Shown: one piece after another, positions 18,478 to 27,704 of the stretch
How positions within the stretch are numbered: position 1 is the first letter of the stretch
Layout of the letters: each line of letters opens with the position of its first letter
Assembly (NCBI RefSeq): GCF_000169455.1
Contig: NZ_AAYC01000011.1
Span: forward strand, 108,501-172,500
Length of the DNA: 64,000 nt
Origin: Roseobacter sp. SK209-2-6
GTDB taxonomy: Bacteria; Pseudomonadota; Alphaproteobacteria; Rhodobacterales; Rhodobacteraceae
Reading direction: 5' to 3'
Translations under genes and position numbers: made by a program
Notes under the pieces: model-generated
The model's database searches: none
The model's input: only the letters and a program-made list of their open reading frames with translations
What the model was told of the DNA's origin: nothing

Positions 18478-20844
18478 TTACATGTTGCGCCAGTCGCCCG
18501 ATTGCTCAAAGGCGTCCGCAGCCTGATAAATCTTCATCTCACCATAGTGCGGTCCAACCAGCATCATGCCGATTGGCAGGCCTTCACTCAGCCCGCAGGG
18601 AATGTTCATAGCGGGCAGGCCGCCGTTGAAGGGTGCGGTATTGGGAACCATTTCAAAGGCCCGCTGCACATAGAGGCTGAGAGAGCAGTCAGCAGGCGGG
18701 TGTGGCTGTGGTTTGATCGGAAGTGTTGGCATCAGCAGCAGGTCATATTGTTTCAGTGCGGCCAGGTAGCGTTCGTTGCAAAGCCGCATGATATTCTGGC
18801 CTTTGCCGTAGAACCTGCCACGATATTGCCGCTGGAAATGCTCGCCCACAAACATGCAGGCCTTAAGCGAATGACTCAGCTCATCTGCGCGCCCCTGCCA
18901 TTGCGCCATATGGTCGGTCATCGAGGGCAGGAAGAGACCGCGGTAGTTGGTGCCGGTGGAATTGCCCCACATCATGCCGTCCTGCAGGCCCTCCAGCGTG
19001 ATCGCTGTCCAAGCATCCATGGCGGTATAGTGCTCGGGAATGGAGACCTCTTCCACCCGCGCGCCCAGTTCGCGAAAGCGGTCTGCGGCCTGCATGACCT
19101 TTGCATCCACATCGGTTTCGGAGTTCTCATGCCCGAAGCCCTCTTTCAGAATGCCGATCCGCATTCCATGTGCGCCGCGTCCCAGTGCCTCGGTATAGCT
19201 ATAGACCGTCGGTTTGTACTGACGCGGATCCAACCCGTCTTCACCGGCCAGCACCTCCAGCAGGAGTGCATTGTCGGCCACAGTGTTTGTCACCGGACCA
19301 AGGTGGTCAATGGTCTGTTCGATCGGCATCGCGCCTGTGTAGGGCACCAGCCCATGGGTGGGTTTCATTCCGTAGACGCCGCAATTTGACGAGGGAATAC
19401 GGATCGATCCGCCTTGATCCCCGGCAATGGCCATATCGACCTCACCCGCGGCCACCAGTGCGGCCGACCCACCAGAGGAACCGCCTGCCATGTAGCCGCG
19501 TTTCCACGGATTATGGATTGGTCCCTTGGCATTGGTATGCGAGCCCCCCGATAGGCAGAAATTCTCACAATGGGCCTTGCCAGTGATGACGGCTCCCTCA
19601 TCCAGCATCCGGGTTACGATTGTGGCGTCAATCTCGGGCGTGTAGCCCTCCATGATGGAGGACCCATTCATCATTGGAACGCCTGCAAGGCAAATCGTGT
19701 CTTTGAGGGCGATGCGTTTGCCGCGCAGTTTTCCATCCGGTGCGCCGCGCACTTCGGTTTTCACGTACCATGCGTTCAAAGTGTTTTCGGTCTGGGTTGG
19801 GAAATGGCCAGGGCTGCGCGGATAGCGGACCTCGGGCAGGTAGTCCGGCATCGCATCCAGGCGGTCATAGGCCTGCATATAGGGCTCGATGATTTCGCGG
19901 TATTCCTCCAGATCCTCATCTGACAGGTTCATGCCAAACCGGCTGGCCATATCACGCATCTGCGAAAGTGTCGGTCGTTTTACGGTCATGTTTGTCACCA
20001 CGCTTGCGGCAGCCGGTTCTGTTGCGCTTGCTGCCTGAGGTTTTGTTTGAATTGTCGCTGCTGGCTGGGCCCCCGGTCGTCCGCTGTGGTTGCTGGCCTG
20101 TCTTCGGGTTGAGCGGGCTGCGCCAAAGCCAAGAAACTGGTCGACTTTGGCCTGGTCAGACAGGTCAGCTTTGCTGAGCTCCCCTGTTATGCGACCACGT
20201 TCCAGGACAAGGACCCAGTCAGAGAGATCGGAAATAAAGTCGAAGTTCTGCTCCACAAGCAGAATGGAAAGACCGCGGCTTTCACGAAGGGCAAGCAGTG
20301 TTTCACCCATTTCCTCAATGATTGAAGGTTGGATGCCCTCGGTGGGTTCATCCAACAGCAGGAAATCGGGGTCGCCCATCAGACAACGCGCCAGCGCCAG
20401 CAGTTGTTGTTCGCCGCCTGAAAGAGCGCCCCCTTCGCGATCCAACAGTGGGCGCAGGCGCGGAAAATCCGCTAGCACGGTTTCCATGACATCGCTTTCG
20501 GAGGCCCCGGCATATTCATGCCAGGCAAACCGCAAGTTGTCGCGAACAGTCAGCTGCGGGAAAATACCACGCCCTTGCGGAACATATCCCAACCCCAAAC
20601 CGGCACGCTCAAAAGGTGACATCCCGGTGATGTCGGTTGCATGGAACCGAACCGTTCCGGAGCCCGCAGGCAAAAAGCCCATGAGCGTTTTCAGCAAGGT
20701 GGTCTTGCCCATGCCGTTGTGGCCCAAAATGCCCACAACTTCGTTTTCGGCAACTGCGAATTCGATCCCGTGCAGGATGGGCACCTTGCCATAGCCGCTT
20801 GAGATGCCTTTGACTTCGAGGATTTCTGTCACGTCGTCACTCAT
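18478..20844 (-). CDS. Natural fusion: LivF-type ABC ATPase plus amidase-signature hydrolase
   Basis: 788 residues from ATG 20844, two bases after the stop of the LivG-like gene. Residues 1-235 are a LivF/UrtE ATPase: Walker A GHNGMGKTT (41-49), signature LSGGEQQ, Walker B LLLDEPTEG. An Ala/Pro/Gln/Ser-rich linker of about 45 residues follows. Met286 onward (about 503 residues) is a full amidase of the Rhodococcus type, with Lys381 in ALKDT, cis-Ser456 in GGSSGGS and nucleophile Ser480 in GDQGGSIR. The frame is unbroken. The hydrolase would sit on the cytoplasmic face of the importer. An internal start at Met286 could also give free amidase. It hydrolyses an amide to acid and ammonia; the substrate is unknown. 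Confidence 0.93.
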   Translation of the reverse strand: MSDDVTEILEVKGISSGYGKVPILHGIEFAVAENEVVGILGHNGMGKTTLLKTLMGFLPAGSGTVRFHATDITGMSPFERAGLGLGYVPQGRGIFPQLTVRDNLRFAWHEYAGASESDVMETVLADFPRLRPLLDREGGALSGGEQQLLALARCLMGDPDFLLLDEPTEGIQPSIIEEMGETLLALRESRGLSILLVEQNFDFISDLSDWVLVLERGRITGELSKADLSDQAKVDQFLGFGAARSTRRQASNHSGRPGAQPAATIQTKPQAASATEPAAASVVTNMTVKRPTLSQMRDMASRFGMNLSDEDLEEYREIIEPYMQAYDRLDAMPDYLPEVRYPRSPGHFPTQTENTLNAWYVKTEVRGAPDGKLRGKRIALKDTICLAGVPMMNGSSIMEGYTPEIDATIVTRMLDEGAVITGKAHCENFCLSGGSHTNAKGPIHNPWKRGYMAGGSSGGSAALVAAGEVDMAIAGDQGGSIRIPSSNCGVYGMKPTHGLVPYTGAMPIEQTIDHLGPVTNTVADNALLLEVLAGEDGLDPRQYKPTVYSYTEALGRGAHGMRIGILKEGFGHENSETDVDAKVMQAADRFRELGARVEEVSIPEHYTAMDAWTAITLEGLQDGMMWGNSTGTNYRGLFLPSMTDHMAQWQGRADELSHSLKACMFVGEHFQRQYRGRFYGKGQNIMRLCNERYLAALKQYDLLLMPTLPIKPQPHPPADCSLSLYVQRAFEMVPNTAPFNGGLPAMNIPCGLSEGLPIGMMLVGPHYGEMKIYQAADAFEQSGDWRNM

Positions 20845-20845
20845 C

Positions 20846-21562
20846 TCAGGCCTTCTTTCCAAGGTAGACGTTGCGCACAGTGGGGTCGGACATGACCCTG
20901 TCCACATGATCTTCCATCAGTACTTTTCCTTGGTGAAATACTGTCACCATCTCAGCGATGGAGCGGATGAACTGCATGTCATGCTCGACGATGATGATCG
21001 CTGCGGTCTTGTTCAGCTCATGGATGATCTCTGTCATCCGCTCGACGTCTTCGGCGCTCATACCTGCTGCCGGTTCATCCAGCAGCACCAGCCAGGGATC
21101 ACCAACCGCGACAAGGCCAAGCTCGACACGTTGCCTTTCGCCATGCGCCAACTGCCCCAGATCCGCCCGCGCAATCGAGCCCAGAGCCAAACGCTCGATG
21201 ATTTCCTGGGTCTTGCGGTTGGCATTCCGAGGGGCGTGAAAGCGTCGCGCAGCCAGCCAGATGTTTTCAAACACACTTAGGGAGTCCATGACATTTGGTG
21301 TCTGTGTCTTAATGCCGACCCCAAGCGAGGCAATCTGATGCGGCATCCAATGAGTGGTTTCCACCCCGCGCATAATGACCTCCCCTTCGGTCGGGGTTTG
21401 CAAACCCGTCACGCATTTAAAGAAGGTGGACTTTCCGGCTCCGTTCGGGCCGATCAGACAACGCAGCTCCCGCGCACGCAGTTTGAAATCAACGTTGTTC
21501 GACGCGACCACACCGCCAAAGCGCATGGTAAGTCCATGGGTTTCCAGAACAACTTCAGCCAT
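20846..21562 (-). CDS. Branched-chain/urea-amide type ABC ATPase (LivG-like)
   Basis: 238 residues. Walker A is GPNGAGKSTFFK, Walker B region WLVLLDEPAAGMS, and the signature is AHGERQRVE, a LivG/UrtD-like variant of LSGGQ. It is one of two ATPases of this importer; the other is fused to the amidase. Its start overlaps the permease gene end by eight bases, and its stop is two bases before the fusion start, so the genes are translated as a tight unit. Confidence 0.92.
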   Translation of the reverse strand: MAEVVLETHGLTMRFGGVVASNNVDFKLRARELRCLIGPNGAGKSTFFKCVTGLQTPTEGEVIMRGVETTHWMPHQIASLGVGIKTQTPNVMDSLSVFENIWLAARRFHAPRNANRKTQEIIERLALGSIARADLGQLAHGERQRVELGLVAVGDPWLVLLDEPAAGMSAEDVERMTEIIHELNKTAAIIIVEHDMQFIRSIAEMVTVFHQGKVLMEDHVDRVMSDPTVRNVYLGKKA

Positions 21563-22592
21563 TGATCCGCTCCCGGTTTCTCATACGACGATGCTGAGGA
21601 ATGCGTCCCAAGGGGCGGCGTCCAAAACTCACCTTCCATAGGCTTGCCAGGGCAGGGACAATGCCCCTTGGCAGGAAGAGAACAAAGAGAACCAGGATCA
21701 GACCGGTGATCAAAGTGTTATCAATCATCGTCTGCTGCCCCAAAAGGAACTTCAGATAGGCCAGGCCGGCAGCGCCAAGGACAGGGCCAAAGCGCGTTCC
21801 CAGCCCGCCAACGATGCACCAAATGATGATCTCAGCCGATTGGCCCAGTGAGAACAGGCTAGGAGTTACAATCTCCGACCAGTTCGCGAAGAGAGCACCG
21901 GCCAGCCCGGCAATGGCGGCTCCGGCGGCAAACAAAACGGTTTTTCTGGCGCGGACATCATAGCCCATCAGCGATATCCGGGTTTCGTTTTCACGAATAC
22001 CAACTGCGACACGGCCAAAGCTTGATCTCAGCAGGGCTGACACAAGGAAGAAGACCAAAGCCAGCAGGATGGCGCAGACGTAGAAATAGCTATCGCCCCA
22101 GATGTAGTCGTCTGGGCGACCGGGGATATTCAAAGTCTGAAAGCCGGGGATACCGTTGAATCCGCCAAGGCGTGCGTCTCCGATCACATATTGTGGCCCA
22201 GCGGTGGAGTTGATGAACTTGAACAGGATCAGGGTGACAACCAGGGTAATTACCCCAAGGTAGACATCTGTAAGCCGACCATAGAACATCATCGCGCCCA
22301 GGAGTGCTGCGAAAACGGCTGGGACAAGAACCGCCAGGATCATCGGAACAGTGCTTTCACCGATGTTGATGGCCGCAATGGCGTAGGTATAGGCGCCCAG
22401 CCCGAAGAACGCGGCCTGGCCAAAGCAGAGGATACCACCAAAGCCCCAGATCAGGCCGAGGCTCAGCCCAAGCATCCCGTAGACGATCAAAACTGTGAGC
22501 GTGTAAGTGCTGATTATCAGGGGCATAACCCAGGTCAGGATCGCGGTGACAAGGATGATCGTGATAGCGTCTTTTGAAAGGCTCCCTGGCAT
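21555..22592 (-). CDS. Branched-chain/urea-amide type ABC permease (LivM-like)
   Basis: 345 residues with eight to ten hydrophobic helices. The conserved LivM/UrtC features are visible: GLSLGLIWGFGGILCFGQAAFFGLGAY-type region in the first half (helices around residues 35-65) and a later SAEIIIWCIVGGLGTRFGPVLGA-like helix pair. It is the inner-membrane channel half that pairs with the LivH-like protein. It directly abuts the LivH-like gene (one base apart) and overlaps the LivG-like gene. Confidence 0.92.
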   Translation of the reverse strand: MPGSLSKDAITIILVTAILTWVMPLIISTYTLTVLIVYGMLGLSLGLIWGFGGILCFGQAAFFGLGAYTYAIAAINIGESTVPMILAVLVPAVFAALLGAMMFYGRLTDVYLGVITLVVTLILFKFINSTAGPQYVIGDARLGGFNGIPGFQTLNIPGRPDDYIWGDSYFYVCAILLALVFFLVSALLRSSFGRVAVGIRENETRISLMGYDVRARKTVLFAAGAAIAGLAGALFANWSEIVTPSLFSLGQSAEIIIWCIVGGLGTRFGPVLGAAGLAYLKFLLGQQTMIDNTLITGLILVLFVLFLPRGIVPALASLWKVSFGRRPLGRIPQHRRMRNRERING

Positions 22593-23459
22593 CTAAAGCT
22601 TCCCTTTGAAAAACTTGGTGGTGATGCCTTGCGGCAGCAGGCGTAGCAGGACAACGGCGGCCAAAAGCAGTGCTACCTCTCCGATCACCGGGGAAATCGC
22701 GAAGGTGAAAACCTGGTTCACGATCCCGAAGAAACCGGCGCTGGAGAAGAGGCCAGCGATCAAGGACGGCCCACCAGCAATGACGGTGATGAAAGCTTTG
22801 GCGATATAGGCACCACCCGAAGTCGGCACGAGGCCAACCAAAGGTGCCAGGACAGCGCCAGCCAATCCTGATAGCGCAGAGCCGCAAAAGAAGGTCGCCA
22901 TGTAGATGCGATCAGGGCTGTAGCCCAGGGCTGCTGCCATGTCCGAGCGCTGCATCGCACCCCGTGCGATCAGGCCGGCACGGGTGGATTTCAGGATCGT
23001 TAGCATCCCAACCAGCAAGAGAACTGCGACCACGATAATAAAGAAGTTGTAGCCGTTGATCTGGTAGTTCCCGATGGCAAAGCCGGGGATTGGCGTAGAG
23101 ATTCCGGTAGTTGTATTGCCAAAGATCATCGTGGCGAGGCCAATGAAGAATAGGCTCAAACCCCAGGTTGCCAGCATCGTATCGACCAGCCGTCCATATA
23201 GATGGCGGATCACCAGCCGCTCGACCACCAGCCCGATAAGCCCCACGATAATTGGTGCAATCACCAGCATGGCCAGAAAGATGTTCACACCCAGGTTGAC
23301 CGCAGTAATGGTTGCGTATCCGCCCATCATCATGAATTCACCATGGGCGAGGTTGATCACTTTCATCATGCCGAACACAACCGCAAGGCCCGCGCTGATG
23401 AGGATCAGCGAGGCGACTGCGTAGAGCATTTCGACAAGAATGATGACGGTTAAGTCCAT
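22593..23459 (-). CDS. Branched-chain/urea-amide type ABC permease (LivH-like)
   Basis: 288 residues, mostly hydrophobic. The N-terminal VVFGMMKVINLAHGEFMMMGGY is the hallmark helix of LivH/UrtB permeases, and MQRSDMAAALGYSPDRIY is the loop that contacts the ATPase. It lies 85 bases after the binding-protein gene and abuts the LivM-like gene. Confidence 0.93.
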   Translation of the reverse strand: MDLTVIILVEMLYAVASLILISAGLAVVFGMMKVINLAHGEFMMMGGYATITAVNLGVNIFLAMLVIAPIIVGLIGLVVERLVIRHLYGRLVDTMLATWGLSLFFIGLATMIFGNTTTGISTPIPGFAIGNYQINGYNFFIIVVAVLLLVGMLTILKSTRAGLIARGAMQRSDMAAALGYSPDRIYMATFFCGSALSGLAGAVLAPLVGLVPTSGGAYIAKAFITVIAGGPSLIAGLFSSAGFFGIVNQVFTFAISPVIGEVALLLAAVVLLRLLPQGITTKFFKGKL

Positions 23460-23544
23460 GAGTATGTGTTTCCGTTGGAAAGACAGATGGCCCGATCAGG
23501 GGCGCGCGGGGCGTAGATGCCGCCCCGCCGAAAGCTGACTTTGA

Positions 23545-24765
23545 TCAGATTTCGATTTCATACTGCGTGTTGTCATTCGGGTTGGCGGAGAGATCGCAGA
23601 CGGCCTGCGTATCGATTGGCTGGCGCTGTGGCAGCGTCTCGATCACCTTCATGCCTTGGTTTTCGAATTCCATGATATGGACATCAAGAACCGCATGGTG
23701 CGTTTTTGGATCAACCGTGATCCTGCCTGCCGGACCCTCGACCGAGAGACCGGATTCCAGCGCTGCGATCAGGGCATCGCGATCCATAGACCCCGCCTGA
23801 CGCAAGGCTTCGGCCCAGGTCAGCACGCCTTGATAGGTTGATACTGCGGTTTCATGTATCAGATTGCTGTCGCCATAGGCCGCAGCCCATCTGTCTTTGA
23901 AGGCCTTGTTGGCTGGGGTATCGAGCTCTTGGCTGTAGTTGTATGCGACCATGATGCCGTTGCCTTCTTCCGGGGTCAGAACCTTGTGTTCGTTCCCGAC
24001 ACCCAGTGTGGTTGAGGCTAGGGCAATGCGGTCTTTCATGCCGGCAGCGGCCCATTGACGGAAGAAGGAGAGATGCGCGCCACCTACCAGCGGTGCAATC
24101 ACCAGATCGGGGCCAACGGACTGGATTTTGGCGATAGTGGAACCAAAGTCGCTGACATCCAGCGGGAAGAAATCGACACCCACAGTTTCGCCGCCATTGT
24201 CGGCTACAAATTTTTGGATCCAGCGTGCGGTGATCTGACCATAGTTGTAGTCGGCCGCAAGGATATAGACCTTTTTACCAGACTTAGCCATGGCGTAGGG
24301 CACCAGCGCCTCAACCTGCTGGGCAGGTGTGACCCCATTGATAAAGATGTTCCGATCGCAAACGCCGCCTTCGTAGAGCACATTGTAGAAATAGGGCGTC
24401 TTGGTCTTGCGCATGGTCTGGCGGATTGCCTCGCGCGAGGCCGAGAGAATGCCACCATGCACCACATCCACCTTGTTCTGGCGTGCCAGCTGCTGGCCAT
24501 ATTGCGAATAAAGCGCCATGTCAGATTGCGTGTCATATGCCACGACCTCAACCTGCTTACCTAGGAGGCCACCGGCTGCGTTGATCTCCGCCACCGCGAG
24601 CCGCATGGCCATGTCCATCGGCTTGCCGTAGGCATCAAAAATGCCAGAGGTGTCTAGGATCGAACCTAGCTTGATCGTGTCTGCGGCCATCGCCACGCGA
24701 GGTAGCATCGAAGCCCCGGCAAGAGCCGCTGTGCTGGCCAGAAAGTTGCGTCGGTTCAGTGACAT
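23545..24765 (-). CDS. Tat-exported substrate-binding protein of the amide-type ABC importer
   Basis: 406 residues from ATG 24765, with GGAGGGAACTGAT directly before it; the frame is open 18 codons further up but lacks a site. The N-terminus MSLNRRNFLASTAALAGA carries a twin-arginine signal. The mature part (IKLGSILDTSGIFDAYGKPM) belongs to the type I periplasmic binding proteins of the UrtA/AmiC/FmdD group, which bind urea, short amides or branched-chain amino acids. It sits between the flotillin gene and the permeases. The ligand is probably the amide hydrolysed by the fused amidase (inference). Confidence 0.9.
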   Translation of the reverse strand: MSLNRRNFLASTAALAGASMLPRVAMAADTIKLGSILDTSGIFDAYGKPMDMAMRLAVAEINAAGGLLGKQVEVVAYDTQSDMALYSQYGQQLARQNKVDVVHGGILSASREAIRQTMRKTKTPYFYNVLYEGGVCDRNIFINGVTPAQQVEALVPYAMAKSGKKVYILAADYNYGQITARWIQKFVADNGGETVGVDFFPLDVSDFGSTIAKIQSVGPDLVIAPLVGGAHLSFFRQWAAAGMKDRIALASTTLGVGNEHKVLTPEEGNGIMVAYNYSQELDTPANKAFKDRWAAAYGDSNLIHETAVSTYQGVLTWAEALRQAGSMDRDALIAALESGLSVEGPAGRITVDPKTHHAVLDVHIMEFENQGMKVIETLPQRQPIDTQAVCDLSANPNDNTQYEIEI

Positions 24766-24815
24766 ATCAGTTCCCTCCCTAATGTCATTCCTGTTGGTCC
24801 CGGACGGTTTTCCCG

Positions 24816-26426
24816 TCACTTGTCGATTTTGGGTTTTTCTTTGATCCGGTTGGCGTAATCGGCAGTGCGGCCTGCCAGATTGGCGTCGAAGTCGAGGCCG
24901 ATTTCCTCACCCATCTGTTTCATTGCGGGCAGTCGCACGGCCATTCCAAGGATCTGATCCATGGCCGCCCCAAAAGCTCCGTCAACGCCTTCGCCAGTTC
25001 CATGGGTGCCGCCGGCCCCTGCAATCTGGTTGATCCTGATCGAGTCGATCTTCTCCACCGGCTTCATCATCTGCGTCATGATTTCCGGCAGGCGGTCGAG
25101 TTTGCGCTCTTCCAGACGCATCCGGATCACCGCATCGCCGAGGGTGTTCTCAGCCTGGTTCAGTGCAATACGGCCAGCGGCTTCGGCCTCCATACTGATG
25201 CGTTCAGCTTCGCTGGCTTTGGATTTTGCAGCGGCTTCAGCCTTGGCCTTTTCCAGCAGTGTTTCGACATCGCTCTTGACCTTGGCACTCTCGAGCTCAA
25301 GCTCCTTACTTTGTTTCAGCTGGGCGATTTCTCGCTCGCGCTCTGCAATGGCGCGTTCCTTCTGTGCCTGAACATTTTCCGCGGCGAGAATGACCTTGGC
25401 GCGCGCCTCTTCTTCTTCCGCGCGCGCCTCGGCTTCTGCTGCGCGTTTACGGGCAATCAGAATATCGTTTTCGATCTTCTCTTCTTCGAGGGTGCGGATG
25501 GCTGCCATTTCGGCTTTGCGCAGCGCCTCATCGCTTTCTACCTGTGTCGCTTTCACCCGCTTTTCGTTCTCGATCCGGGTGGTTTCGCTGGCGAGCTTTG
25601 CCTCATCGCGGGCTCTCTCCTCGCGGGATTTTGCATCCGCTTCGAGCTTGGTAAGATGCTCATGTTGCGCAATCTCTGCTTCCCGTTCAGCGCGGCGTAG
25701 CTCAAGCTGTCGTTGATGCTGGGCCAGATGACTTTCGCGAACCGCAACTTCAGCTTCGGTTTCGATGCGGATACGTTCCTTGCGTTGATCCGCGACCAGC
25801 TCTGCCAATTGCCGCATGCCCTGGGCGTTGAACGCATTGTTCTCGTTCCATTGACCAAGGTCGCTCTGATCAACCGCAATGAGTGAGGCAGAAACCAGGG
25901 TCAGCCCCAGCTTTGCCGCCTGAGTTTCAATGGCCTTTGCCACATCCGTGGAAAAGCCAGACCGATCCAGGTGAATGTCTTCCAAGGTGCGGGCGGCTGC
26001 TGCGCGTTGAATGGCATCAACAAGAGATCCCGCGAAGACATCCTTGACGGTGTCACCGCCGCGCGCGATCCGTGCTCCCAATGCCTGTGCGGCTGTTGCG
26101 ATGCCTTCCTCTGTTGGCGCCACACGAAGTTCAAATTCGAACCGCACATCTGCCCGCATTTTATCCCGGGTCAGAACCGCGTCACGGCCTTCGCGGCTGA
26201 CGCTGAAAGTCAGCGCTCCCATCGACACCTTTTGCACCTGGTGCAGGATGGGAAGGGACAGACAGCCGCCATCGGTGATAACACGGCGCCCCCCGAAACC
26301 GGTGCGCACCAGTGCAGAGTCCAATGTCGCTTTCGCGTAGTATCTTTGCAGAAACCAGATCGCGATGAGCGCGACGACTACCAGCAGAACCAGCGTGATT
26401 ACCCAAGCCAAGGCAATTCTCCCCAT
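24816..26426 (-). CDS. Flotillin-like SPFH membrane scaffold protein
   Basis: 536 residues from ATG 26426; a TTG four codons upstream (26438) is the alternative, and neither has a clear ribosome-binding site. One N-terminal membrane helix (about 6-27, ALAWVITLVLLVVVALIAIW) is followed by an SPFH/band-7 domain (about 45-200) and a long Glu/Ala/Arg-rich coiled coil (about 200-430), the flotillin order. Flotillins organise membrane microdomains and gather partner complexes. Its place directly before an ABC importer operon is unusual and suggests that it scaffolds the transporter. No NfeD-type partner gene is adjacent. Confidence 0.88.
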   Translation of the reverse strand: MGRIALAWVITLVLLVVVALIAIWFLQRYYAKATLDSALVRTGFGGRRVITDGGCLSLPILHQVQKVSMGALTFSVSREGRDAVLTRDKMRADVRFEFELRVAPTEEGIATAAQALGARIARGGDTVKDVFAGSLVDAIQRAAAARTLEDIHLDRSGFSTDVAKAIETQAAKLGLTLVSASLIAVDQSDLGQWNENNAFNAQGMRQLAELVADQRKERIRIETEAEVAVRESHLAQHQRQLELRRAEREAEIAQHEHLTKLEADAKSREERARDEAKLASETTRIENEKRVKATQVESDEALRKAEMAAIRTLEEEKIENDILIARKRAAEAEARAEEEEARAKVILAAENVQAQKERAIAEREREIAQLKQSKELELESAKVKSDVETLLEKAKAEAAAKSKASEAERISMEAEAAGRIALNQAENTLGDAVIRMRLEERKLDRLPEIMTQMMKPVEKIDSIRINQIAGAGGTHGTGEGVDGAFGAAMDQILGMAVRLPAMKQMGEEIGLDFDANLAGRTADYANRIKEKPKIDK

Positions 26427-26489
26427 TTGATCGATCAATGGACCAAGCGTCCGCGATCTATTCCTTCGCTAAAGCGTGGGGGAATTTAT

Positions 26490-26522
26490 TTTCCATTTCA
26501 AGCTTTTTATTTGAAATGGAAA
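26490..26522. promoter_or_regulatory. Perfect 12-bp inverted repeat before the flotillin operon
   Basis: TTTCCATTTCAA (26490-26501) and TTGAAATGGAAA (26511-26522) pair perfectly around a nine-base loop. It lies between the AmiC-like gene and the flotillin gene, both leftward. It is not followed by a T run in either direction, so an operator or attenuator is more likely than a terminator. Its minus-strand half TTTCCATTTCAAATAAA matches 15 of 17 bases with 27715-27731 in the MarR promoter. Confidence 0.55.
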
Positions 26523-26545
26523 TCAAAAGCAATCAACCTATTGTT

Positions 26546-27604
26546 CTACAACTCTTTAATGACCTCCAAATTCAATCCATCTGCGCGTGCTAGATAGATG
26601 GGCGCGCGCTCGCTCTTGTTGATGGACAATTGTTTGCGACCACTGCGATGAACCACTGGCAGGGCAGCACAAACACTGTGCTCTCGCCAGACAGTCGCGT
26701 GTCGCTGCATCAATCCGGCCAGGAAATGCACGCCCTCATAGGTGGACTGGCCCAGGGTATTCAGGACCGGCGCCTGCTCTCCGTGCACGCGATAGTATTT
26801 TTCTTTGAAAGCTGCATTCGCCTCCGTTGGCAATCCGCCAAAATAGGAGGCGGCGGCGAACATGCGTTGGCTGTTACTTGCCCCGCATCCCAGCAAACCA
26901 TTCTCATCAAGCGCGCAGGACAATCGGAGCATTCGGTTGTGTAATTTTGCCTTGCCAAACGCCCGATTAAACGTAACCGCGTCCTGACCAATCAGAGAGA
27001 TCAGCACCGCCTCCGCGCCTGACCGGGATATCTCTTCCACGAACTGGTTCATGTTTTTCAGGCCAAAAGGAAGGTACTTTTCATAGGCCAAACCAACTGA
27101 CATCTCCTGCAGTTTGACCTTGGCATAGTTATGTGTGGTTCTGGGCCAGACATAATCGTTGCCAATCAATGCCCAGCTTCGGGGCCGATATTCATTTTGC
27201 AGAAATGTCAACGCGGGGCCTAGCTGTTCATCCGGTGTTTCACCAATCGCAAACAGTCCATCCGTTCGCTCGCCTCCTTCGTAGAGTGGCGTGTAAATAT
27301 AGGGTACCCTTTGGCGGACGATCTTGCTTAATCGATGACGAATAGAACTGATATGCATGCCGACAATCGCATCGATCGATTGGGTTTCGATCAGATCATT
27401 CACGGTCTCTTCGATCGAAATACTCGCTTCTATGGCGGCGTCGATCATGATCAGTTGCACCTTGCGGCCATCGATGCCATTCGCCCGATTTAGCTCCTCG
27501 ACGGCGACCTGCGCACTAGAGATACAAGAAGGCGCCCAAAGACCTGCTGCACCACAAAGCGGGATCAAAAGGGCGATCCGATAGGTCCCTTTGCTGCGCA
27601 ACAT
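26546..27604 (-). CDS. Cytosolic AmiC/UrtA-like ligand-binding sensor
   Basis: 352 residues from ATG 27604. It has the type I periplasmic binding fold of AmiC and UrtA (YRIALLIPLCGAAG, IDAIVGMHISSIRHRL, PYIYTPLYEGGE, WALIGNDYVWPR) but no signal peptide, as in AmiC, the cytosolic amide sensor of Pseudomonas. The frame continues upstream to a GTG at 27748, only ten bases from the divergent MarR gene; that would place coding sequence over the MarR promoter, so the shorter start is preferred (a TTG near 27658 is also possible). No AmiR-like antiterminator is next to it, so its partner is unclear. Confidence 0.8.
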   Translation of the reverse strand: MLRSKGTYRIALLIPLCGAAGLWAPSCISSAQVAVEELNRANGIDGRKVQLIMIDAAIEASISIEETVNDLIETQSIDAIVGMHISSIRHRLSKIVRQRVPYIYTPLYEGGERTDGLFAIGETPDEQLGPALTFLQNEYRPRSWALIGNDYVWPRTTHNYAKVKLQEMSVGLAYEKYLPFGLKNMNQFVEEISRSGAEAVLISLIGQDAVTFNRAFGKAKLHNRMLRLSCALDENGLLGCGASNSQRMFAAASYFGGLPTEANAAFKEKYYRVHGEQAPVLNTLGQSTYEGVHFLAGLMQRHATVWREHSVCAALPVVHRSGRKQLSINKSERAPIYLARADGLNLEVIKEL

Positions 27605-27704
27605 CGGGTCATCGCGCAGTTCCTCTAGTTCAGTTGGTACAGCCAAAAGAGTCGTCAAAGTAGCGCAGCCCTTTCTGGATTTGTCAGAGACCGCTACATA
27701 CCAA

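Noticed and set aside
26490..26522. The perfect inverted repeat read as an intrinsic terminator
   Set aside because: There is no T run after it in either direction and the stem is AT-rich; operator or attenuator fits better.
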